Shown: positions 16,426 to 25,590, counted from the first letter of the stretch. The stretch is 64,000 nucleotides of DNA from an uncultured Muribaculaceae bacterium (GCA_934667475.1 CAKUMB010000008.1:27494-91493), one strand, 5' to 3'. A program made the numbers and translations. The notes: a model not told the origin generated them from the sequence alone.

Positions 16426-18276
16426 TTATTTGTTGCTGTCTTGGTTGTCGCCCTTCTTGCGGAAGTCGGCCGCATACATGGCGTCGATGAGCTTGGCATA
16501 GCGCTTGCTGATGACGGCGCGGCGAATCTTAAGCGTGTTGGTGAGTTCGCCGCTCTCCATGGTGAATGGGCGCGGCAGCAGCACGAAGCGCTTAATCTGC
16601 TCGTAGCTGGCCATGTCTTTCTGATAGCCTTGGATGCGGGCGTCGAGCATTTTGTGGATGTCGGCATTGTTCACCAGGTCGTCGATGCCTTTGTAGTCAA
16701 TTTTCTTCTTGGCGGCATAGGCCTTGAGCTCGTCGAAGTTGGGCACGATGAGTGCCGACACATATTTGCGTCCGTCGCCAATCACGGTCACCTGCTCAAC
16801 GAAGATGTCCTGGGCGAGGGCTGTTTCGAGCACCTGCGGGGCAATGTACTTGCCGTTGCTGGTCTTGTAGAGGTCTTTTAGGCGCTCGGTCATCACCAGC
16901 TGTCCGGTGTCGGTGATGTGGCCGCAGTCGCCCGTGTGAAACCAGCCGTCGGCATCGATGGCCTTGGCCGTCTCCTCGGGCTTGTGGAAGTAGCCCTTCA
17001 TCACGGTGGGGCCTTTGACCAGAATCTCGTTGTCATCGCCTATTTTCACCATCACTCCGGGCAGCGTGGTGCCGATGGTGCCCAGCTCCCAGCCCACCGA
17101 GGGATAGAAGCTGACGGTGGCGTTGGTCTCGCTGAGGCCGTAGCCTATGACGATGTTAAGTCCTATGGCGTGAAGGAACTCGGTGATGTTGTCGCTGAGC
17201 ATGGCGCCGGCTGTGGGGAAGAAGCGTCCGTGCTCCACGCCTATGGCGCGGCGCAGGCGGCTGAACACCTTCTTCTCGAAATACTGGTACTGCTTCTCGA
17301 CCAGCAGTGGCGGCTTGCGGCCCGTGCGCACATACTTCACGTTGCGCGTGCGGCCCACGGCCACGGCGCGCTTAAACAGCATCTTCACCACGGGCTTTGC
17401 CTTCGACACATTGTCGTTGATGGCCGTGTACACCTTTTCCCAAAAGCGAGGCACGCTGCACATGCAGGTGGGCTGCACCTCGCGCACGGCCTTCTGGATT
17501 TCCTTGGGGTTGAGGTTGATGGCCACGCGCACGCCGCTGCACAGGCACACCATGGTCCAGCCCAGCTCAAACACGTGGCTGAATGGCAGGAAACTGAGCG
17601 AGAGGTCAGTCTCGTCGTTGAGGTGGATGCGCTTTAGGTGGCCGTCCATGGCCGACATGAAGTTGTGGTGCGTCAGCATCACGCCTTTGGGCACGCCGGT
17701 GGTGCCCGATGTGTAGATGAGATACATCAGGTCGGCCGGGTCGAAAGCCTTGCGGCGGGCCTCAACGGCGTCGAGCTCGGCCTGGGTGGGGTTGCCGCCC
17801 TGGGCCATAAACTCGGCCCACGACATGGTGTCGGCATCGTCGGCATCGCGCACCACGCTGGGGTCGAGGGTGACGATGTGCTTCAGCGTGGGGCAAAGGC
17901 CCAGCAGCTGCCGGGCTATGGCATACTGGTTCTGGTCGCCAGTGAACAGCACTGTGGCTCCTGCATCGTTGACGATGTAGGCAGCCTCGTCCTTGCTGCT
18001 GGTGGCGTAGATGGGCACGGGCACGGCACGGTTGCTGAACGCGGCAAAGTGCGTGATCAGAATCTCGGGGCAGTTTTGCGAGAATATGCACACGCGGCCC
18101 TGCTCCTCGACTCCCGCCTTGTATAGCGACACGGCCACTCGCCCGACGGCAGTGTCCATGGCATTCCACGACATGGACGTCCACTCCTGTGTGGCGTAGT
18201 CGCGATACCTCAAGGCCTCACGGCCGCCATATTTGCGGGCCATCGACGGGACCAGTTCAATGAATTTCTGAGTCAT
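16426..18276 (-). CDS. Long-chain fatty acid--CoA ligase (AMP-forming)
   Basis: Activates fatty acids to acyl-CoA through an acyl-adenylate. The 616-residue protein belongs to the long AMP-binding (FAA1/FadD-type) subfamily. The adenylate motif YTSGTTGVPKGVMLTHHN lies around residue 190, then FLPFSHVFELGW, GYGLSETNATVSFYPS and the hinge region GWFHTGDCGHITDTGQLVMTERLKD with GKYIAPQVLE. No transmembrane segment is evident. It is the first gene of a likely operon with prfB. Chain-length preference cannot be read from sequence. Confidence 0.92.
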   Translation of the reverse strand: MTQKFIELVPSMARKYGGREALRYRDYATQEWTSMSWNAMDTAVGRVAVSLYKAGVEEQGRVCIFSQNCPEILITHFAAFSNRAVPVPIYATSSKDEAAYIVNDAGATVLFTGDQNQYAIARQLLGLCPTLKHIVTLDPSVVRDADDADTMSWAEFMAQGGNPTQAELDAVEARRKAFDPADLMYLIYTSGTTGVPKGVMLTHHNFMSAMDGHLKRIHLNDETDLSLSFLPFSHVFELGWTMVCLCSGVRVAINLNPKEIQKAVREVQPTCMCSVPRFWEKVYTAINDNVSKAKPVVKMLFKRAVAVGRTRNVKYVRTGRKPPLLVEKQYQYFEKKVFSRLRRAIGVEHGRFFPTAGAMLSDNITEFLHAIGLNIVIGYGLSETNATVSFYPSVGWELGTIGTTLPGVMVKIGDDNEILVKGPTVMKGYFHKPEETAKAIDADGWFHTGDCGHITDTGQLVMTERLKDLYKTSNGKYIAPQVLETALAQDIFVEQVTVIGDGRKYVSALIVPNFDELKAYAAKKKIDYKGIDDLVNNADIHKMLDARIQGYQKDMASYEQIKRFVLLPRPFTMESGELTNTLKIRRAVISKRYAKLIDAMYAADFRKKGDNQDSNK

Positions 18277-18310
18277 GATTAGTTATGAAGTGTGATATTT
18301 TATATGGTTG

Positions 18311-18318
18311 CAAAATTA
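18311..18318 (-). promoter_or_regulatory. Probable -7 box for the acyl-CoA ligase-prfB unit
   Basis: Reads TAATTTTG on the minus strand, 35 bases upstream of the ATG at 18276. A poorly spaced CAA on the plus strand is the only -33 candidate. Confidence 0.4.
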
Positions 18319-18519
18319 CTTAATTTTCGGTGCATTAGCCGCAACAGGTGTCGCAAATCGCATTTTTCATTAACAACAATTCTATTAAGATCAAAACAAG
18401 TTTACACATTTTAACCCACTGCCATATTTTATTGCCATTTAGCCGCGGCCTATGCCGGCGAAATCCTAATTTATCGCTAAATTTGCAGACAACTTATAAC
18501 TTATTTAGTGAACCCACAC

Positions 18520-20232
18520 ATGAACATTGCAAACATAGTCGACCTGCGGCGCATAGGCGGAGCGCTAAGACGCTTCCCCGAAAGCGTGGCTTTTGCCGCA
18601 ATCCTCACCGTGGCCGTAATGGTCATCAACCACGATTACAGCAGCATTAGCAGCGACATGCGCTTTTTCACCACCTACTATCCAGCCACGGCACTGATGC
18701 TGTCGGTGAGCTTGAGGCTTTGGGCCGAGGAGTGCGGCGGCCGCCACCGGCTGGCGCGCGTGGCCGTGATGCTGCTGGCCCACGCGGTGTGGCTGGCGGG
18801 GGCCTGCTACACATCGTTTGGCCCCATGAGCGCTATGAAGGTGTGCGCAGCCATAGCGGCCAACGTGGCCGTGGGGCTGAGTGTGGTGCTGGTGCCATTC
18901 TGGCGCGAACGCAACGATGTGGCCATGTGGAACTTCACGCTGCGCATGCTCATAGCGATGGCCGTGTCGTGGGTCATAGGGCTGGCGCTGACCGGGGCGC
19001 TGTGCCTGCTGTTTAAGGCCTACGAGGTGCTGTTTGGCTGCGAACTGAGTTCGCTCATCTATTCCGACACAACAACAGTGTGCTGCCTGCTGGTGAGCCC
19101 GCTGCTGATGCTGCAAATGGTGCCAGACGGCAACGAGAAGCACAACCGCGAGGTGGTGGAGCTGACGGGCGTGGGCAAGGGCGTGGTGAACTTTTTGCTG
19201 CTGCCAGTGGCGGGGGTGTATATGCTCACCCTCTATGCCTACGCCATCAAGATAATTGTGCAGTGGCAGCTGCCCAACGGCTGGGTGAGCTATCTGGTGA
19301 CGGCCCTGGCGGCGCTGATGCTGCTTGTGGAGGTGGTGCTCTACCCCACTCTGACGGCAGACAAGTGCAGCCGTGTGGCCAAGGCCGCCGCACGGTGGCT
19401 GCCAGCCATGGTGCTGCCGCTGCTGATGCTGATGACGGTGGGCGCAGCCCGGCGCCTTGGCGACTATGGCGTGACCGTATTACGCCTGTATCTGGTGGTG
19501 CTCAACGTGTGGCTGTATGCCGTGTGCATAGGGCTGCTGATTAGCCGGCGGCGAATATGGTGGATTCCGGCCTCGTTTGCCGCGCTGCTGCTGCTCACGT
19601 CCATCGGGCCGCAAAGCATAGCCAACGTAACCCTCATCACCCTGCAGCGCCAAGTGGAGCAGACAATAGCGCAGGGGCACCAGAGCATGCCACTCAACCG
19701 CCAAAGCTACAGCCAGCTGCTTGCCGCCCTGCCCAAAAGCCAGGCAGCGTTGCTCGACAGCCGCCTGGCGTATATTAAAGACACCTACGGGCCAAAAGCC
19801 ACCGAGCCGTTTGCCGAGGCCGACGTGGCACTTGGGCGTCGGGCCGAAAAATACGTGCCCACGGCCACAATCCCTGCCACCAACGTGAACAGCCTCTCGG
19901 CCACCAGTATGCTCAGCAGTGCGGCAGACAATCTGCCGCAGGGCTACCGCTACGCCACCATGATCGACGGCAGCCAAGGCTGGATTAAGCTTGACGCGCA
20001 CGAGCTGCAAGACCAGGGCGTGGTGAGGGTGAGCCTAAAGGGGCGCAACGGCAACATGGTGGAGCTGAGCGCGCGGCTCAACAGTGTGGCCAAAGTGGCC
20101 AACATGCCCGACAGCGACCCCGGCCGGCACCTGATGTTCTACGGCCCAGGGGCCGCGCTGATGGTGGACGACATTGACCTTGACGGCAACATGCCCAGCG
20201 TCATGCTGAGGGGCATACTGCTTGAAAAATAA
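18520..20232 (+). CDS. DUF4153 multi-pass membrane protein
   Basis: A 570-residue inner-membrane protein with roughly ten predicted membrane segments in the first ~380 residues (for example AFAAILTVAVMVINH, VAVMLLAHAVWLAGACY, LIAMAVSWVIGLALTGALCLLF). A soluble C-terminal domain of about 190 residues follows, rich in polar residues. The arrangement and segments such as LYAYAIKIIVQWQLPNGWVSYLV fit DUF4153, a Bacteroidota family of unknown function. I chose ATG 18520 over an in-frame GTG at 18508. A TAAATTTG box lies at 18478-18485. The peptidase gene follows 25 bases later, so the two are probably an operon. Confidence 0.8.
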   Translation: MNIANIVDLRRIGGALRRFPESVAFAAILTVAVMVINHDYSSISSDMRFFTTYYPATALMLSVSLRLWAEECGGRHRLARVAVMLLAHAVWLAGACYTSFGPMSAMKVCAAIAANVAVGLSVVLVPFWRERNDVAMWNFTLRMLIAMAVSWVIGLALTGALCLLFKAYEVLFGCELSSLIYSDTTTVCCLLVSPLLMLQMVPDGNEKHNREVVELTGVGKGVVNFLLLPVAGVYMLTLYAYAIKIIVQWQLPNGWVSYLVTALAALMLLVEVVLYPTLTADKCSRVAKAAARWLPAMVLPLLMLMTVGAARRLGDYGVTVLRLYLVVLNVWLYAVCIGLLISRRRIWWIPASFAALLLLTSIGPQSIANVTLITLQRQVEQTIAQGHQSMPLNRQSYSQLLAALPKSQAALLDSRLAYIKDTYGPKATEPFAEADVALGRRAEKYVPTATIPATNVNSLSATSMLSSAADNLPQGYRYATMIDGSQGWIKLDAHELQDQGVVRVSLKGRNGNMVELSARLNSVAKVANMPDSDPGRHLMFYGPGAALMVDDIDLDGNMPSVMLRGILLEK

Positions 20233-20257
20233 TTTTATAAAAAACACATGACGAGAT

Positions 20258-21322
20258 ATGGATATTGACGAGATATATTACGACGCCGTAGACCTGCTGC
20301 GCGAAATGGTGGCCGTGCCGTCGCTGAGCCGCCAGGAGGCCGGCGTGGCCGATGTGGTGGAGCGCGCCATGCGGCGGTTTGGACTCGACGTGAAGCGCCA
20401 CGGCTGCAACCTGTGGAGCATTGCCCCCGGCTTCGACCCACAGAAGCCCACCATTCTGCTCAACGCGCACATCGACACCGTGCGCGTGGCCGACGGCTGG
20501 CAGCACCAGCCTTTCAGCCCCACCATGGAGGGCGACCGCATGTATGGCCTCGGCACCAACGACGACGGCGCCAGCGTGGTGAGCCTGCTCACGGCCTTCC
20601 GCCAGCTTAGCGAGCGCGAGCAGCCCTACAACCTGATTTTCCTGGCCTCGGCCGAAGAGGAGGTGAGCGGCAAGGGCGGCATCGAGGGCGTGCTGCCCAT
20701 GCTGCCGGCCATCAGCGTGGCCCTGGTGGGCGAGCCCACGGGCATGCAGCCCGCCGTGGCCGAAAAGGGTCTGATGGTGCTCGACGGAGTGGTGCGCGGG
20801 GTGGCAGGCCACGCCGCCCGCAACGAGGGCGTAAACGCCATCTACAAGGCCATGGATGTGATTGGCACTCTGCGCACACTCAGGTTGCCAAAGGAGTCGG
20901 CCATGCTCGGTCCGGTGAAGATTACGGTAACCAAGATTGAAGCCGGCCACCAGCACAACGTGATTCCCGACCTGTGCACCATGCTGGTGGACGTGCGCAC
21001 CACCGACGCCTACACCAACGTGCAGACCCTTGAGCTGATACGCCAAGCCGTGCCGCAATGCGAGCTCACGCCCCACTCCACCCGCCTCAACCCCAGCGGC
21101 ATCGACACCGGCCACCCGCTGGTGCAGCGCGCCCTGATGCTGGGTAAGGAGCCGTTTGGCTCGCCCACGCTGAGCGACCAGGCCCTGATGCCATTCCCGT
21201 CGCTAAAGATGGGGCCCGGCGACTCGGCCCGCTCGCACACTGCCGACGAATACATTGAACTGGCCGAAATCCGCGAGGCCATCGACACCTACATAATAAT
21301 GCTCGACGGGCTCAGGCTTTAG
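20258..21322 (+). CDS. M20 family metallo-hydrolase (ArgE/DapE type)
   Basis: Zinc-dependent deacylase of 354 residues. Metal-site motifs are LLNAHIDTVRV with His71 and Asp73, GTNDDGASVVSLL with Asp near 98, SAEEEVSGKGG with the catalytic Glu pair, and the closing GPGDSARSHTADEYIE. The dimerisation insert VRGVAGHAARNEGVNAIYKA is normal for the family. In Bacteroidota such genes usually act as the N-acyl (acetyl or succinyl) deacylase of arginine synthesis, which would pair it with the argB gene in this window. DapE activity cannot be excluded. It ends at a strong bidirectional terminator. Confidence 0.88.
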   Translation: MDIDEIYYDAVDLLREMVAVPSLSRQEAGVADVVERAMRRFGLDVKRHGCNLWSIAPGFDPQKPTILLNAHIDTVRVADGWQHQPFSPTMEGDRMYGLGTNDDGASVVSLLTAFRQLSEREQPYNLIFLASAEEEVSGKGGIEGVLPMLPAISVALVGEPTGMQPAVAEKGLMVLDGVVRGVAGHAARNEGVNAIYKAMDVIGTLRTLRLPKESAMLGPVKITVTKIEAGHQHNVIPDLCTMLVDVRTTDAYTNVQTLELIRQAVPQCELTPHSTRLNPSGIDTGHPLVQRALMLGKEPFGSPTLSDQALMPFPSLKMGPGDSARSHTADEYIELAEIREAIDTYIIMLDGLRL

Positions 21323-21344
21323 AGGCGCACGGCAGGCATACGAA

Positions 21345-21396
21345 AAAAAATGGAGATTTCCGGGCAAGGCGAGCCTCACCGGGAATCTCCATTTTT
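21345..21396. terminator. Bidirectional terminator between the M20 hydrolase and the barrel gene
   Basis: A long stem with aatggagatttccggg on the left and ccgggaatctccatt on the right. It is flanked by A-runs on the left and T-runs on the right, so it works for both convergent genes. Confidence 0.8.
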
Positions 21397-21422
21397 ATTT
21401 TAAATTATGGCGTTAATCCTGC

Positions 21423-22322
21423 TTAGAATGCGAGCATTATGCCCAGCGACCAGTTGCGGAACTGAGGTCCACAGCCGTCTTTAAGCACATTTTGCGGACG
21501 GTAGCGGAAGTACACACCGAAGTCGCCCACGCCGATGCCGGCAATGGCGTCGAAGGTGACGCGGCGCTGGTGAATCTTCTTAATGGTCTCGTTGTGGTCC
21601 ACATCGCCCAGTGTGTAGCCGTTTTTGGCAGTGGCCCACAGGTTGAGGTCCATCACACCGCCAGCCATCACCTTCAGCTGGCGATATATGCGCTGGCGCA
21701 GCAGCAGCGGGAACTGAAGCGAAGTGACCGTGAGACTCGACTTTGCCTTGCTCCAGCCCTCGCTTTTGTCGGTGACGCGCAGATAGCCATCGTCGCCCTT
21801 CACAAAGCAAGTGCCGTTGTGCAGATTGTAGTGGCGCGTTTCAAAGCCGAAGCCCAGCGACATGCCAAAGCCGCAGCGGGTGCGCATTTCCACGCCAATC
21901 AGGTTGAGCAGGCCAATCTCGCTCTGGTGGCCCAGAGCGCGGTCGAGGTCGCCGGCGGCATTGTCGCCGCGGGCAATGGCGTGGCCCCAGCCGGCATACA
22001 GACCTCCGAAGAACATATCCCAATGCACGCGGCCGCGCTTCACTGTGTCGGTTTTGGTGAAAGGCATGCGCAGGGCAAAATCGCCCTCGGCCTGAGTGGT
22101 GTGCTCGCGCACGCCATCGTTGCGGTCGCTGCGATACACATAGCGGTATTGCGGATTTCCGTCGCTGCCCTCAATGGTGAGCTTCATGCCCGTTGAGTCT
22201 TCGGTGATTATCACATTGCCCGGATTTTTCACCACCTTCACAGTGTCGGTGGTCGACGGGGCTGCCATTGCTGCCAGCGGCGCCAGAGCCGCAGCGGCAA
22301 GTAGGAGTAAAGTCTTGTTCAT
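21423..22322 (-). CDS. Outer-membrane beta-barrel-like protein
   Basis: A 299-residue exported protein with a clear signal peptide (MNKTLLLLAAAALAPLAAMA). After a linker of about 75 residues (DTVKVVKNPGNVIITEDSTG), it alternates amphipathic strands such as VHWDMFFGGLYAGWGHA, GFGMSLGFGFETRHYNLH and GVYFRYRPQNVL. It ends in NWSLGIMLAF, with the terminal phenylalanine typical of BAM substrates. No specific family was recognised. It is the last gene of the ECF sigma operon, 22 bases after the small secreted protein, so it may be a target or partner of that stress response. Confidence 0.7.
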   Translation of the reverse strand: MNKTLLLLAAAALAPLAAMAAPSTTDTVKVVKNPGNVIITEDSTGMKLTIEGSDGNPQYRYVYRSDRNDGVREHTTQAEGDFALRMPFTKTDTVKRGRVHWDMFFGGLYAGWGHAIARGDNAAGDLDRALGHQSEIGLLNLIGVEMRTRCGFGMSLGFGFETRHYNLHNGTCFVKGDDGYLRVTDKSEGWSKAKSSLTVTSLQFPLLLRQRIYRQLKVMAGGVMDLNLWATAKNGYTLGDVDHNETIKKIHQRRVTFDAIAGIGVGDFGVYFRYRPQNVLKDGCGPQFRNWSLGIMLAF

Positions 22323-22344
22323 AATTCTTTATACGTTTTTTTTG

Positions 22345-22788
22345 CTATTGACTAATGAGTTTGCGCACCTGCTCTTTGGTGGCAGGTCCATCCATGTAGA
22401 TCAGCGTCACGCAGTCGGCCTTGTGGGTGCGGGCCAGTGCCTGGTTGATGAAAAACACATAGCGGTTGACACCGCCTGCACGGCGCAGCTTGTAGAAGCC
22501 GAAATACAGCTGTCCGCCGCGGTATTCAGTTTCGCGGTCGGCTGCCGTGGCACCGTCGCGGGTCACCATGGCGGCAATGGCGGTGGCATAGGCCGCAGGA
22601 GTCTCAAGGCTGTGGTATCGGTCGAGACCAATGCTGCGGGCCTTCTTGCCCGTGACAATGATTTCGGTGCAGCCGCGGGCCTTGCCATAGCGGGCAAACG
22701 CCTGGCTCACATTGAGCGACGCGCTCTGCGCCAGCGCCGCTACAGCCATGAGCACCACAATAGCCGTTGTAGTTATAATGCGTTTCAT
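22345..22788 (-). CDS. Small secreted protein (DUF6108-like)
   Basis: A 147-residue exported protein with signal MKRIITTTAIVVLMAVAALA. I chose ATG 22788 over a GTG six bases upstream. The mature part has TEIIVTGKKARSIGLDRYHSLETP, a FGFYKLRRAGGVNRYVFFINQ core and a final TLIYMDGPATKEQVRKLI helix. It resembles DUF6108, a Bacteroidales family of unknown function; I recall this by pattern and could not check it. It stands between the membrane protein and the barrel gene of the ECF sigma operon. Confidence 0.65.
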   Translation of the reverse strand: MKRIITTTAIVVLMAVAALAQSASLNVSQAFARYGKARGCTEIIVTGKKARSIGLDRYHSLETPAAYATAIAAMVTRDGATAADRETEYRGGQLYFGFYKLRRAGGVNRYVFFINQALARTHKADCVTLIYMDGPATKEQVRKLISQ

Positions 22789-22871
22789 AATCACGTGTTT
22801 GTGTCAGTTAAATTCATTCCACATCAAAAAAAAGAAGCATGACCATCAATCTTCAACGTTAAGCCTTAAAA

Positions 22872-23384
22872 TCAGTCGCCCACGGCGCGGCCCACACTGG
22901 CCAGTTGCATCATCACGCTCTGGTCCACGCCGGTGTGCGCCTCGCCCACCGTGCTGAGGTTGCCACGCACCATTTGCATCACCTGCTCCTGGTTGGTGAC
23001 CTTCTGGCCATTGACGTAGGCTATGCACTCGTCGGCCTTTGAGCCCGGCCCCACATGCACCAGCGCGCCCGCCATCACGGCCACAGCCACCACCGCGGCA
23101 GCCGCCGCCCTCCACGCCACACGGCGGTGGCGGGCCCTGCGTGCCTGCTGCTCAAGCGCCATGCCCACGCTGGCAAAGCCCATGGCCACCCGGGCCTCGT
23201 CGATGTCGCTGCCCGTCCAGGGGCATTGCGCCAGCGCACGTCGCAGCAGCCGCTCCTGGGCATCGGTGGCGGTGCACTCAAAGTAGGCTTCGATGAGCGA
23301 GGCCAAGCCGTTGCGCGTGATAGGCTGTCCGTCGACCACCATAATGCTGCTGCATTGGGTGTGATTTGTGTCGGTTGTGTTCAT
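22872..23384 (-). CDS. One-span membrane protein next to the ECF sigma factor (candidate anti-sigma)
   Basis: A 170-residue protein. The ATG at 23384 has a GGAG Shine-Dalgarno-like site and was preferred to an upstream start that would overlap the sigma gene. The N-terminal ~90 residues are cytoplasmic and helical (TRNGLASLIEAYFECTATDA, ERLLRRALAQCP). A single membrane segment lies at about 92-111 (AAAAAVVAVAVMAGALVHVG), and a short periplasmic tail includes CIAYVNGQKVTNQEQVM. It lies 22 bases after the sigma stop. The topology and place fit an anti-sigma regulator, but there is no FecR or zinc-finger (ZAS) signature, so this is inference. Confidence 0.65.
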   Translation of the reverse strand: MNTTDTNHTQCSSIMVVDGQPITRNGLASLIEAYFECTATDAQERLLRRALAQCPWTGSDIDEARVAMGFASVGMALEQQARRARHRRVAWRAAAAAVVAVAVMAGALVHVGPGSKADECIAYVNGQKVTNQEQVMQMVRGNLSTVGEAHTGVDQSVMMQLASVGRAVGD

Positions 23385-23406
23385 TTCTCCGTTATTTTTT
23401 TTGATG

Positions 23407-23913
23407 TCAATCATTCAAAGTCCTTTGCCTGTAGCACTCGCGCACCGCCTTGCGGGCGCGGCTCAGCTGCATGCGGGCGCTGTCGGGGCTTATGCCCAGC
23501 GTCTGGGCAATCTCGTCGAAGCTGCGGCCTTCGAAGTCGCGCATCACCAGCACCCGTCGCTGCGACTCGGTGAGCCTGGTGTCGATTATGGCCCGCACCT
23601 GGCGGTAGGCCTCGGCACGCTCGTCACACTGCGTGGCGGGCCCGCTGGCGGCAGTGCCCGCGGCATCGTCGAGCGGCACACTGCGGCGGCTGTTGCGGCG
23701 GCGCACCGAGTCGAGGCTGGCATTGCGCACAGCCACCACTGCAGTGCCCTCGGCCGCCTCGTCAGGCAGCTGCGAGCGGCGCATCCACAGCCGCGTGAAC
23801 GCATCCTGCACGGCATCGGCAGCGTCGTCGCTGTTGCCCGTGATGCGCTGCGCCATGCCCAGCAGGCGCTGGCGCAAGCGGCTGAATGTGGATGTCATCG
23901 CTTCGTTGTCCAT
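23407..23913 (-). CDS. ECF-type RNA polymerase sigma factor
   Basis: A 168-residue sigma-70 family protein with regions 2 and 4 only. Region 2 contains ITGNSDDAADAVQDAFTRLW. Region 4 contains RRVLVMRDFEGRSFDEIAQTLG, then ISPDSARMQLSRARKAVR, which forms the DNA-binding helix-turn-helix. ATG 23913 was chosen; an in-frame GTG at 23922 is possible. It heads a four-gene minus-strand operon with a one-span membrane protein, a small secreted protein and a barrel protein. That gene content suggests an envelope-stress role rather than the FecIR-type nutrient uptake common in Bacteroidota. Confidence 0.9.
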   Translation of the reverse strand: MDNEAMTSTFSRLRQRLLGMAQRITGNSDDAADAVQDAFTRLWMRRSQLPDEAAEGTAVVAVRNASLDSVRRRNSRRSVPLDDAAGTAASGPATQCDERAEAYRQVRAIIDTRLTESQRRVLVMRDFEGRSFDEIAQTLGISPDSARMQLSRARKAVRECYRQRTLND

Positions 23914-23933
23914 TGCTTTCACTTAAAAACACG

Positions 23934-23941
23934 CAAAGATA
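23934..23941 (-). promoter_or_regulatory. Probable -7 box for the ECF sigma operon
   Basis: TATCTTTG on the minus strand, about 20 bases before the sigma start. A TTTG equivalent lies 22 bases upstream (plus-strand caaa at 23964), slightly long for the consensus spacing. Confidence 0.45.
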
Positions 23942-24017
23942 GGCCATTTGTAACGTCAGTGTGCAAAAAAAACTTATTCATTTGCTGCCAATGTTGCCGC
24001 AACCAACTGAAATTCGC

Positions 24018-24025
24018 TATATTTG
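24018..24025 (+). promoter_or_regulatory. Probable -7 box for the three-module lipoprotein
   Basis: TATATTTG, 52 bases before the chosen ATG at 24078, with a TTG about 21 bases upstream (23994). It lies in the divergent region shared with the ECF sigma operon. It argues against the longer in-frame start at 23961. Confidence 0.5.
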
Positions 24026-24077
24026 CACTTCGAAAAAAATTCAAGTATCACTATTAAAAACTATAATGATTTTGTTT

Positions 24078-25496
24078 ATGAAAAAGACCAAATTGCTATC
24101 AGCGCTAGCTGTGGCCGCAGTGATGCTGCCCGCAGCCACATCGTGTAACGACAAAAACGACGAACCCGTGGTGAGCCCCAGCGAGTGGGCTCTGCCAATA
24201 GCAGACTTCGGCAAGACCATCGACGAGGTGAGCGCAAGCGAAACTGCGCGCGGCTTCCGGGTGGTGAAGACCGACAGCATTCACCTGCGTGCGGTGAAAA
24301 ACATCAAAAACGCACAGGTGAGCATCACCTATTGCTTCGACCCCGACACAAAAACCTACCGCTACGCCAAAGGCACATATGCCGGCGAGGATGAGCTGAA
24401 GGCCCTGACCGAGCGCCTTGCAGCCGACGGATATGCCGACGATGGCGAAAAAAACGGTGTGAAAGTGTATAACCAAAGCAGCGACAACGCGCATGTGGCC
24501 CTGGAAGAGGGCAGCAGCGAATTCTACATGCTGCCGGGTGCAAGCAACGACACCTTCTCATGGGGCCGCCTCAACGACCTGAGCGACGCCGCACAGGCAG
24601 GGCTGGCAGTGCCCTATCTGGGCCACTACGCTCCAGTGGAGCTTGTGGAGCTGATGGAGCAGTATTGCGGCAACACGCTCGACTCAGCAAGTTCGAAAAT
24701 CGACAACGGAGTGTATGTGTTCAAGGCCAAAAACGGCTCGAAGCACACCAGCGTGCGCTACTGGTTTGACGTGGCCACCAAGAGCAAGCTCGAAGAGGCC
24801 GCTGTGTATTACACCCTCGAAAACCGCCCATCCACGGCCGAGGTTGACACCTGCCTGAGCCGCACCGGCTTCAAATACACCTCGATGAAGGACGCCAGCG
24901 ACGGCTCGATGATTTACTACAACTACTCGGAGAAATGCGTGGCCTATGTGGCTATGGACAAGCCCGACGGCGCAACGTCGTCGTTCATGCCCAGCATACA
25001 CTATGCCTACAACGACCTCAGCGGCCAAGTGCCGCCCGAGACTGTTGACTTCCCCGCCCCCCTCACCGACTTCGGCACCATGACGCTGAACGAGGCTGTG
25101 GAGCAATACAAAAAGCAGAGCTACTTCACCGGCACCACCGACGACGGATTTGGCGGCCTGCTGGGCCTGATAGTGACCACCAACTCGAAGGACTTCCCGC
25201 AAATTCTGCTGATGGACGACGGCGGCAAATATGCGGCCGCACTGGTTATTGCCAATGAGTCGAAGATGCTGCGCTCGCCCTACATTAAAGACTGGCTCAC
25301 GGCCAAGGGATACACTTATAACGAGAAGGTGAGCATACTGCCCACCTACATCCGCTCGGACAAGAAGGTGATGGCACAGTTCGACATCGACGGCTCCATC
25401 ACAGGCTTCCCATGCGTGGCATTCCAGCCCAACGAATTCAACGCGGCTCCCAGCCTGCTGGGCAAGCTGAAGCAAGCAAAGCAGTTTAAGCGATAG
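24078..25496 (+). CDS. Three-module lipoprotein of unknown function
   Basis: A 472-residue lipoprotein: signal MKKTKLLSALAVAAVMLPAATSC followed by NDKNDEP. The mature part seems to contain three related modules of about 130 residues, each opening with a short phrase near a gate-like start: LPIADFGKTIDEVSASE, VPYLGHYAPVELVELMEQY and FPAPLTDFGTMTLNEAVEQY. Each then runs to a YxF/YWFD-type strand region. No family was recognised. It is monocistronic and ends at a long hairpin. It is divergent from the ECF sigma operon and could be regulated with it, but nothing in the sequence shows this directly. Confidence 0.7.
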   Translation: MKKTKLLSALAVAAVMLPAATSCNDKNDEPVVSPSEWALPIADFGKTIDEVSASETARGFRVVKTDSIHLRAVKNIKNAQVSITYCFDPDTKTYRYAKGTYAGEDELKALTERLAADGYADDGEKNGVKVYNQSSDNAHVALEEGSSEFYMLPGASNDTFSWGRLNDLSDAAQAGLAVPYLGHYAPVELVELMEQYCGNTLDSASSKIDNGVYVFKAKNGSKHTSVRYWFDVATKSKLEEAAVYYTLENRPSTAEVDTCLSRTGFKYTSMKDASDGSMIYYNYSEKCVAYVAMDKPDGATSSFMPSIHYAYNDLSGQVPPETVDFPAPLTDFGTMTLNEAVEQYKKQSYFTGTTDDGFGGLLGLIVTTNSKDFPQILLMDDGGKYAAALVIANESKMLRSPYIKDWLTAKGYTYNEKVSILPTYIRSDKKVMAQFDIDGSITGFPCVAFQPNEFNAAPSLLGKLKQAKQFKR

Positions 25497-25519
25497 GCGC
25501 ACGCCACACTAAAGCATAA

Positions 25520-25570
25520 AGCAATCGGCCCGGCCTGACATATATATAGTGTCAAGCCGGGCCGCATTGC
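25520..25570. terminator. Bidirectional terminator between the lipoprotein and M3 peptidase genes
   Basis: Long stem around caatcggcccggcctgaca (25522-25540) and the complementary tgtcaagccgggccgcattg on the right, with a TA-rich loop. Convergent genes end on either side. Confidence 0.75.
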
Positions 25571-25590
25571 GTTTTATATGTGCTGCCGTG

